A DNA stretch of 5,941 nucleotides from Candidatus Cloacimonadota bacterium (GTDB lineage Bacteria; Cloacimonadota; Cloacimonadia; JGIOTU-2), in assembly GCA_021160355.1 (NCBI GenBank), contig JAGHCS010000086.1:1-5941 (forward strand), given 5' to 3'. The position numbers were made by a program, and so were the translations under genes. This document shows positions 1 to 5,337 of this stretch, piece after piece. Within the stretch, counting starts at the first letter, position 1; every line of letters begins with the position of its first letter. The notes beneath the pieces were generated by a model. That model saw only the letters and a program-made list of their open reading frames with translations. It ran no database searches and was not told where the DNA came from.

Positions 1-1
1 G

Positions 2-1192
2 ACTGAATCCGAAGCAATCGAGCAGATCGACATTGGCGGTCCGACAATGGTGCGTTCAGCAGCAAAGAATTTCGGGAGTATTGCAGTTGTCGTTGATCAA
101 AATGATTATGAAATGATACTATATGAATTAGAAGAAAATGGTGAGATTAGTCTCGATATAAGAAGAAATCTTGCAAAGAAAGCATTCCAGCATACGGTAG
201 AATATGATAGCTACATCGCAAACTATTTTTCAGAAATTTGTGGAGATGAACTCCCCGCTCATTTTTCTTTATCGCTTACTCTCGCTCAGACACTTCGCTA
301 TGGTGAGAATCCCCATCAATTAGCCGGATTTTATGAAGAAGAACCACTTATACATCAGCTTCATGGGAAAAAGTTGTCCTTTAATAATCTGCAGGATATA
401 GATGCTGCTCTCAAAACGATCATGGAATTCGAGCAGAAGCCGACAATCGGTATTTTTAAACATTGCAATCCTTGTGGCATCGGAACTGCGGATACATTGA
501 AAGAAGCGTATGAAAAAGCCTTTGCTACAGATACACAATCTCCGTTTGGTGGTATCGTTATCTCAAACCGAATTCTTGATATAGAAGCAGCTTTAAAAAT
601 TAATAAAATCTTTACAGAGATCATCATTGCTCCAGATTTTCCGGATGATGTATTAGATAAACTCAAGAAAAAGAAAAATAGACGCCTTATCACCTTCAAA
701 CCTGAACTGCTTCACGAGTTCTCAACATCATATAATATTCGGTCATGTATGAATGGTGTGCTTTTGCAACAAGAGGATATTTCGTGCGATAAAGATGAAA
801 ACTGGCGAGTTGTGACTCAACGGAAACCATCCGAACAAGAATGGGAGAAATTACATTTTGCATGGAAAACTGTGAATCATCTTAAATCAAATGCCATCGC
901 AATTTGCAGAGAAGATAGAACTATCGGGCTTGGAATGGGGCAAACCAGCAGGATAGATGCAACGGAACTTGCGCTTTCAAAAGCAAAAAAATTCGGATTG
1001 AGTGTGAAAGATTGTGCGCTTGGCTCAGACGCATTTTTTCCATTCCGGGACACGATCGACGCAGTTGCGCGGGAAGGGATTACCTGTATTATTCAGCCCG
1101 GTGGATCTGTTCGGGACGAAGAAGTAATCTACGCATGCAATGAGCATAATATTACTATGATATTCACTGGGATAAGGCATTTCAGGCATTAG
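2..1192 (+). CDS. purH: PurH, bifunctional AICAR transformylase / IMP cyclohydrolase (5' truncated by window edge)
   Basis: Catalyses the last two steps of de novo purine synthesis in the cytoplasm: formylation of AICAR using 10-formyl-tetrahydrofolate, then ring closure to IMP. The reading frame is open from base 2, so the 396 codons seen are the C-terminal part of a protein usually about 510-530 residues long; roughly 110-120 residues lie off the left edge. Seen directly: the end of the cyclohydrolase domain (IDIGGPTMVRSAAKN, about bases 26-70), then the transformylase domain with LRYGENPHQ (293-319), the catalytic Lys-His stretch KHCNPCGIG (458-484), SPFGGIV, SNAIAI followed by a GxGQxSR motif, SDAFFPFRD, IQPGGSVRDEEV, and the family-typical C-terminus FTGIRHFRH. 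The ATG at base 47 is the internal Met of GGPTMVRSAAKN, not a start. No frameshift or missing motif is seen. It is separated from miaA by a 164-bp repeat-bearing gap, so it is probably in a different transcription unit. Identification is very secure. Confidence 0.97.
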   Translation, partial: TESEAIEQIDIGGPTMVRSAAKNFGSIAVVVDQNDYEMILYELEENGEISLDIRRNLAKKAFQHTVEYDSYIANYFSEICGDELPAHFSLSLTLAQTLRYGENPHQLAGFYEEEPLIHQLHGKKLSFNNLQDIDAALKTIMEFEQKPTIGIFKHCNPCGIGTADTLKEAYEKAFATDTQSPFGGIVISNRILDIEAALKINKIFTEIIIAPDFPDDVLDKLKKKKNRRLITFKPELLHEFSTSYNIRSCMNGVLLQQEDISCDKDENWRVVTQRKPSEQEWEKLHFAWKTVNHLKSNAIAICREDRTIGLGMGQTSRIDATELALSKAKKFGLSVKDCALGSDAFFPFRDTIDAVAREGITCIIQPGGSVRDEEVIYACNEHNITMIFTGIRHFRH

Positions 1193-1226
1193 GATTTTAT
1201 GGGGAAAAGTTATTTTTTTTCTTGGC

Positions 1227-1334
1227 GTTTCCAAATAGGGGTTTGGGAACGAGGTAGTTTTTTTGTTTCCAATCTTTCAAGTCTCTTGTTTCCGCCTTTT
1301 CAAACCTCTTGTTCCCAAAGCCCTCTTTGGAAAC
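1227..1334. repeat. Inverted pair of palindromic REP-like hairpin units
   Basis: Two 24-bp units, 1227-1250 and 1311-1334, are inverted copies of one another (22 of 24 positions identical after reverse complementing). Each is itself a hairpin. In the first, GTTTCCAAA (1227-1235) pairs with TTTGGGAAC (1242-1250), with one G-T wobble, around a 6-base loop. In the second, GTTCCCAAA (1311-1319) faces TTTGGAAAC (1326-1334) around GCCCTC. A GAGGT sequence borders each unit on the inner side, offset by two bases. The layout (two palindromes head to head between genes) is that of bacterial interspersed REP pairs or a small non-autonomous element. The pair fills most of the purH-miaA gap. A run of seven T (1258-1264) begins seven bases after the first hairpin, so it could double as a weak purH terminator on the + strand, though the spacing is longer than in a classical intrinsic terminator. 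Confidence 0.75.
1263..1316. repeat. Degenerate 23-bp-periodic direct repeat
   Basis: TTGTTTCC at 1263-1270 and 1286-1293, and the variant TTGTTCCC at 1309-1316, start exactly 23 bases apart each time. The first two full 23-base units (1263-1285 and 1286-1308) agree at 17 of 23 positions, sharing TTGTTTCC, TTTCAA and CTC. The third start coincides with the beginning of the second hairpin unit, so the periodic repeat and the palindrome belong to one composite element. It is too short and too degenerate for a CRISPR array. It may be a decayed hairpin array in which older copies have lost their pairing arms (inference). Confidence 0.6.
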
Positions 1335-1356
1335 AATGATCTAGTTAAAAATTATC

Positions 1357-2313
1357 ATGAATAATAAAAGAAATTTACAAAAACTTATCATTATTTGCGG
1401 TCCGACTGGAGTGGGTAAGACTTCTGTTGCAATGCAACTTGCAAAAAACCTTGCTGGCGAGATAATTTCAGCAGATTCACGTCAGGTATATAAATATATG
1501 AATATCGGCACTGCAAAACCAACTCCCGAAGAACTTGCTTCAGTTCCGCATCATCTTATCGATATTATTGATCCAGATGAAAAGTTTACTGCGGGGGAGT
1601 TCGTAAAAAAAGCTGATTTGGCAATTACAAAAATAAAGAAAAACAAACGTATTCCATTTGTCGTTGGGGGAACCGGGTTTTATATAAAATCTTTATCATA
1701 TGGATTATGTAAAATTCCTCCAATTCCTGCTGCAATAAGAAATGAGCTGAAGCAAGAAACTGAAAAAAATGGAGTTCAGGCTCTTCATGAGACTCTGAAA
1801 GAGATCGATCCAATCGCCGCACAAAAGATTGAGTCCAATGATGGAAATCGTATCGTAAGAGCTCTCGAGGTGTATCGTGTAACAGGTTTTCCCATTTCAT
1901 CATACTGGCAGAAAGATACTCTCGAAAAGCGATATCAATACTTCACTATTTATCTCAATCAGGAACGGTCAGAATTATATGAAAAAATAAATTCCCGGAT
2001 TGATAAAATGGTGCAGGAGGGTTTGTTCGATGAATTCAAACATTTGCTTGAAATGGGCTACACACAGAACGATCCGGGCATGAATTCACTTGGCTACAAA
2101 GAATTCTTTGATCATATCAATGGAGTTTATGATTGGCATACAACTGTCGATCTCATAAAGCAGCACATGAGGAATTATGCAAAAAGACAACTCACATGGT
2201 TCAGTAAGCAAGAAATACATTTGACAATTTCTCCGTCCATGCTTACTATATTTGATATAGAAAATCAAATTATGGAGTTTCTGGGACACAATGAAGTATG
2301 TTGCAATAGTTAA
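1357..2313 (+). CDS. miaA: MiaA, tRNA dimethylallyltransferase
   Basis: Transfers a dimethylallyl group to N6 of adenosine 37 in tRNAs reading UNN codons, the first step towards ms2i6A; cytoplasmic. At 318 residues it is full length (E. coli 316). Visible motifs in order: P-loop GPTGVGKT (residues 15-22); DSRQVYK (40-46), whose Asp is the family's catalytic base; PHHLIDI (64-70); GGTGFYIKSL (104-113), with the Thr of the substrate channel; NRIVRALEVYRVTG (164-177), the usual RI.RALEV signature; SLGYKEF (244-250); and NYAKRQLTWF (273-282), the C-terminal tRNA-contacting signature. An in-frame TAG at 1342-1344 and the absence of any ATG between it and 1357 support this start, although no Shine-Dalgarno sequence precedes it. 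Its 3' end overlaps the parvulin gene by 23 bp, so it probably leads the downstream operon. Nothing is missing or broken. Confidence 0.97.
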   Translation: MNNKRNLQKLIIICGPTGVGKTSVAMQLAKNLAGEIISADSRQVYKYMNIGTAKPTPEELASVPHHLIDIIDPDEKFTAGEFVKKADLAITKIKKNKRIPFVVGGTGFYIKSLSYGLCKIPPIPAAIRNELKQETEKNGVQALHETLKEIDPIAAQKIESNDGNRIVRALEVYRVTGFPISSYWQKDTLEKRYQYFTIYLNQERSELYEKINSRIDKMVQEGLFDEFKHLLEMGYTQNDPGMNSLGYKEFFDHINGVYDWHTTVDLIKQHMRNYAKRQLTWFSKQEIHLTISPSMLTIFDIENQIMEFLGHNEVCCNS

Positions 2314-3145
2314 TAATTTTAAAATCTATCAGAATGACTATAAAGCAGAATTATATCAGCTCTTAAAGGAAAATAATATAGAGGAACCCACAAAGCAGCT
2401 TAAAGAAACAGCTATAAACAACCTGATCGATGCATGTCTGCTTAAGGACGAATCTCAAAAGTGTGATATCTGCATAGATGAAAGCTCGGTGCATTTCCAG
2501 TTCCAGGAGATCCAGAGCAGGTATGGCTCTCACGAAGACTTTATCAAAGACCTTGCAGATTCTAATATCTCAGTTGATAAACTGCTGGAAAATATTGGGA
2601 ATGGACTTCGGATAAAGGAATATATTAAACGAGAATTTTTAGATTCTGTAAATATCAAACCAGAACGTATACGCGATTTTTATGACACTCATAAAGAGAA
2701 ACTCCAATATCCTGAACGTGCCCGAATTTGTCATATATTGATAAGCAACCGGGATCCACATGCTTTTGACAAGTTGGAAGAAGTGAGTAAGAAATTGTAT
2801 GAAAACGAAGATTTCTGCGATATCGCAAATGATTACTCCGAATGTCCCAGTGCAAAGAAAAGCGGGGATCTTGGTTTTATCAAACGAGGAGACCTGGTTG
2901 AGGAGCTTGAGAATGTCATCTTCTCTTTGAATAAAGATCAAGTAGCCGGTCCGATTCCTACAGATTTCGGTTTTCATTTTGTGAAGTTAATTGAGAAAGA
3001 AGAAAAGCGGATCCCACCCTACGATGAAATTAAGGATTCACTGAGAAAACAGCTTGAAAAGATAACCGGAGAACTGGAATTGCTAAAATGCATCAGGAAG
3101 CTGAGAAGCAAGGCACAGATAGAAATATTATACGATCAGCTATGA
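2291..3145 (+). CDS. SurA-like parvulin peptidyl-prolyl isomerase without signal peptide
   Basis: A 284-residue protein with a SurA-like N-terminal helical chaperone region (about 1-135, opening VAIVNNFKIYQNDY, which resembles the VNG..I...D start of SurA_N domains), followed by one parvulin (PPIC) domain at about 143-236. Parvulin landmarks are ARICHILI with His148, an amphipathic helix, DFCDIANDYSECPSAKKSGDLGF (GDLGF at 192-196) and GPIPTDFGFHFVKL with His229. A charged helical tail follows. SurA and PrsA relatives are exported, but this protein starts MKYVAIVNNFK with no hydrophobic segment. The frame can be extended only 11 codons upstream to a TAG at 2258, without an ATG, GTG or TTG. It also has seven cysteines (49, 58, 61, 147, 176, 185, 267), two of them as CDIC. 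A cytoplasmic location is therefore inferred, perhaps as a folding helper like NifM-type or trigger-factor-like parvulins; the client is unknown. It overlaps miaA by 23 bp and deoB by an ATGA. Confidence 0.88.
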   Translation: MKYVAIVNNFKIYQNDYKAELYQLLKENNIEEPTKQLKETAINNLIDACLLKDESQKCDICIDESSVHFQFQEIQSRYGSHEDFIKDLADSNISVDKLLENIGNGLRIKEYIKREFLDSVNIKPERIRDFYDTHKEKLQYPERARICHILISNRDPHAFDKLEEVSKKLYENEDFCDIANDYSECPSAKKSGDLGFIKRGDLVEELENVIFSLNKDQVAGPIPTDFGFHFVKLIEKEEKRIPPYDEIKDSLRKQLEKITGELELLKCIRKLRSKAQIEILYDQL

Positions 3146-4323
3146 GTATCCAAAGGGTTTTCCTCATCATTCTTGATGGGGTGGGTGTAGGTGCATTACC
3201 TGATGCAACTCAATACCATGACGAGGGGAGCAATACTTTATCAAACACAGCGAGACAGGTTCACGGTCTTGACCTGCCGAATCTCCAGAAATTAGGTTTG
3301 GGAAATATCACAGCTATTGCAGGGGTTCCTGCTGAGAAAAATCCTCTTGGAAATTTCGGAAAAGCGATCGAGGTTTCTGCAGGTAAGGACAGCACTACAG
3401 GGCATTGGGAGATCATGGGGGTTGTAAATGAATTTCCCTTTCCTACATACCCAAATGGATTTCCGCAGGAAGTGATCGATGCATTTATAGAGAAAACTGA
3501 TTGCAAAGGAGTGTTAGGGAATAGAGCTGCATCAGGGACGGAAATTATAAATGAACTCGGTGAAGAACATCTTAAAACACATTTTCCGATAGTGTATACA
3601 TCTGCGGATAGTGTATTTCAAATTGCAGCTCATGAAAAAATTTATCCACTAGAAAAATTATATAAGATGTGTAAGATCGCCAGAAATGGGATATTGATCG
3701 GCAAACATCGGGTAGGAAGAGTTATTGCCAGACCATTTATCGGTGATAAAAATGGAGAATTCGAACGAACCGGACACAGAAAGGATTTTTCTGTAAATCC
3801 ACCTTCAAACACGGTCATGGATTTACTAACAGCTCAGGATATTCCCGTTATTGGAGTAGGAAAAATCGAAGACCTTTTCAATTTTAAAGGAATTACAGAA
3901 TCAATTCATACACCTCACAATTCTGAAGCAATGGCTACAATCCTTTTATTTGCAGATACAGTTGACAAGGGACTTATTTTTGCTAATTTACCTGATTTCG
4001 ATACTCTTTGGGGACACAGAAATAATTACAATGCATTTGCTGAAGGATTGGAAAAATTCGATAGGTGGCTTCCTGAATTATTTGACAGACTTGCGGAAAC
4101 AGATGTAATCATTTTCACGGCTGATCACGGTTGCGATCCTACTACCGAAAGTACGGATCATTCCCGTGAATACATCCCGATCATAGTGTATGGAAAAAGC
4201 ATCAAAAACGGTGCAGATATTGGTGTCCGAAAGACTTTTGCAGACATCGGCGCCACAATTGCTGATATATTCCAGATACAAGGCACAGGAAAAGGAACCA
4301 GTTTCTGGAATGAAGTAAACTGA
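3142..4323 (+). CDS. deoB: DeoB, phosphopentomutase
   Basis: Interconverts ribose-1-phosphate or deoxyribose-1-phosphate with the 5-phosphates in nucleoside salvage; a cytoplasmic, Mn-dependent member of the alkaline phosphatase superfamily. At 393 residues it matches the family (B. cereus enzyme about 394). Metal ligands by alignment: Asp12 (LDGVGVG), Asp287 and His292 (DFDTLWGHR), Asp328-His329 (TADHG) and His340 (TDHSREY). The cap region is also typical: GNRAASGTEI, YTSADSVFQIAAHE, VGRVIARPF. The active-site motif reads GKDSTTGHWEIMG (81-93), with Ser84 at the position of the phosphorylated Thr85 of B. cereus. The start at 3142 is chosen because its ATG overlaps the upstream stop as ATGA, a coupling signal, and because the protein then opens MSIQRVFLIILDGVG as DeoB proteins do. 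The in-frame ATG at 3088 would add 18 non-homologous residues inside the parvulin gene. The lipoprotein gene follows after 8 bases. Confidence 0.96.
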   Translation: MSIQRVFLIILDGVGVGALPDATQYHDEGSNTLSNTARQVHGLDLPNLQKLGLGNITAIAGVPAEKNPLGNFGKAIEVSAGKDSTTGHWEIMGVVNEFPFPTYPNGFPQEVIDAFIEKTDCKGVLGNRAASGTEIINELGEEHLKTHFPIVYTSADSVFQIAAHEKIYPLEKLYKMCKIARNGILIGKHRVGRVIARPFIGDKNGEFERTGHRKDFSVNPPSNTVMDLLTAQDIPVIGVGKIEDLFNFKGITESIHTPHNSEAMATILLFADTVDKGLIFANLPDFDTLWGHRNNYNAFAEGLEKFDRWLPELFDRLAETDVIIFTADHGCDPTTESTDHSREYIPIIVYGKSIKNGADIGVRKTFADIGATIADIFQIQGTGKGTSFWNEVN

Positions 4324-4325
4324 GG
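4321..4325 (+). promoter_or_regulatory. Ribosome binding site of the lipoprotein gene
   Basis: TGAGG overlaps the deoB stop codon. Two consecutive ATG codons follow, at 4329 and 4332; spacing from GAGG is 3 bases to the first and 6 to the second, so the second is preferred. This is one of the few clear Shine-Dalgarno sequences in the window; miaA, the parvulin and deoB have weak or none. Confidence 0.55.
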
Positions 4326-4331
4326 TTTATG

Positions 4332-5252
4332 ATGAGAAAATATTTTTTTCTACTTATAGCGCTTTTAGTTCTCACCTCTTGCATTTTCGAATATACGGAA
4401 AACGGTGATACTGACGAAGATATTGAGAAAATAAAACAAGTCTTTCTGGGTATTTTTAATGAGTTTACCATGTTTGATGTAGATGGAATCATGGAATATT
4501 TCAGTGCAAATTTCTTGAATGACGGCACTGATTTTTTTGAAGAACGGAATATATGGTATAATCGTCTTGGAGCTTCAGTCGAGATTTTGTCCTATGCAAG
4601 TATTCAGATAATTGATGATTTTGCAGTTGTTTCCTTTACTATAGAATATAATGGAGTGGAATATTCAGTACCTCTGGACGGAGAATTTACCGACCTTGTC
4701 TATTTTAAAAAATTTGGTGATGAGTGGAAAGTGTATGGCAATCAGCTTGAATACGGGAGCACTTATTCAATAGACATTGATACTAATCCGAATGGAGCAA
4801 GTCTCTACCTGAACGGCATTAAGCTCGATTATACTACACCATATACACTAGAGGATTTGTCTGAAGGGAATTACATACTTGGGATATACCTCAAGGGTTA
4901 TAATGAGATATGGAAAGAACTCTATCTTTCTGCTGATACCACTATGTATTGTTATCTCGAGCTCCCATCCTATCCCATCCCGGAATTTTTTATTGATAAT
5001 CCCCAGGACGGAGATATTATTAATGGAGATAGTTTTTTCCTGAACGGTCATGTGAATGACTATCTTGGCTCATATGCGATACTGAATATAAATGGATATG
5101 AACAAACTGTTACAATAGATGAGTTCGGAGATTTTCATGAATATATTTCGATTTTCGAGCAGACAAATACGTTTTATTTAAGGGCAACAAACTCATTCGG
5201 TAATACGGGTATTTCTGATGATATTACTGTGTTTCAAGGAGTTGATGATTAA
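4332..5252 (+). CDS. PEGA-domain lipoprotein (NTF2-like – PEGA – Ig-like)
   Basis: A predicted envelope lipoprotein of 306 residues; no specific function is recognised. Seen: MRK, then a hydrophobic stretch FFLLIALLVLTSC, which is a lipoprotein signal peptide with lipobox L14-T15-S16-C17. Residues about 28-140 look like an NTF2/SnoaL-type cone fold: an opening helix with DVDGIMEYFSANF, later strands, and the closing KKFGDEWKVYGNQ typical of such domains. Residues about 145-211 are a PEGA domain: IDTNPNGASLYLNG, TPYTLEDLSEGNYILGIYLKGY, then a strand ending in YLEL. PEGA domains are surface beta-modules associated with cell-wall or S-layer-linked proteins. Residues about 215-302 resemble a bacterial Ig-like/glucodextranase-B type module (NPQDGDIINGDSFFLNGHV ... 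FYLRATNSFGNTG). The start at 4332 is chosen over 4329 for its spacing to the TGAGG at 4321-4325. The gene lies 8 bases after deoB and is probably co-transcribed, but its link to the enzymes upstream is unclear. The domain calls are by eye; the NTF2-like one is the least certain. Confidence 0.85.
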   Translation: MRKYFFLLIALLVLTSCIFEYTENGDTDEDIEKIKQVFLGIFNEFTMFDVDGIMEYFSANFLNDGTDFFEERNIWYNRLGASVEILSYASIQIIDDFAVVSFTIEYNGVEYSVPLDGEFTDLVYFKKFGDEWKVYGNQLEYGSTYSIDIDTNPNGASLYLNGIKLDYTTPYTLEDLSEGNYILGIYLKGYNEIWKELYLSADTTMYCYLELPSYPIPEFFIDNPQDGDIINGDSFFLNGHVNDYLGSYAILNINGYEQTVTIDEFGDFHEYISIFEQTNTFYLRATNSFGNTGISDDITVFQGVDD

Positions 5253-5272
5253 TATTGCTTGGACTTGAATCG

Positions 5273-5290
5273 TCCCGAAAACTTTCGAGA
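5273..5290. repeat. Short imperfect palindrome between lipoprotein and RAYT genes
   Basis: The 18 bases TCCCGAAAACTTTCGAGA are self-complementary in 8 of 9 pairs, apart from one C-A mismatch and the two central bases. As a hairpin it would have a loop of about four bases. No T-run follows on the + strand, so it does not look like a terminator for the lipoprotein gene. Its position just upstream of a RAYT suggests another REP-type remnant, but one short palindrome is weak evidence. Confidence 0.4.
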
Positions 5291-5311
5291 GTAGTGAGTA
5301 GAAAAATTATA

Positions 5312-5337
5312 TTGACACAAATTTAAACTAATATCAT
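5312..5337 (+). promoter_or_regulatory. Candidate sigma-70-type promoter for the RAYT gene
   Basis: A perfect TTGACA at 5312-5317 is followed after 14 bases by TATCAT at 5332-5337 (five of six matches to TATAAT). The spacer is shorter than the preferred 16-18 bases, so this is only a candidate. If used, transcription would begin near 5344, after the ATG at 5336. That would make the downstream GTG at 5429 the functional start and place the folded repeat in the leader. Confidence 0.3.

Noticed and set aside
47..49. ATG as the start of PurH
   Set aside because: It is the internal Met of the conserved GGPTMVRSAAKN motif; the frame is open upstream to the window edge.
320..699. Minus-strand open frames inside purH (and similar ones inside miaA, the parvulin, deoB and the lipoprotein)
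   Set aside because: They lie antisense to firmly identified genes and have no recognisable domains or independent start signals, so they are coding shadows.
1211..1220. T-run after purH as an intrinsic terminator
   Set aside because: No stable hairpin directly precedes the eight T at 1213-1220.
1263..1316. Possible CRISPR array from the 23-base periodicity
   Set aside because: The units are adjacent and degenerate with no constant-repeat/unique-spacer alternation and no cas genes nearby.
1327..1355. Promoter for miaA from TTGGAA plus AATTAT
   Set aside because: Both boxes match poorly and the first lies inside the repeat hairpin; it would also place transcription at or past the start codon.
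3088..3141. Upstream in-frame ATG that would extend DeoB by 18 residues
   Set aside because: The added residues lie inside the parvulin gene, have no DeoB character, and the ATGA overlap at 3142-3145 gives a family-typical start.
5253..5311. Intrinsic terminator after the lipoprotein gene
   Set aside because: The only palindrome (5273-5290) has a mismatch and a tiny loop, and is followed by purine-rich sequence rather than a T-run.
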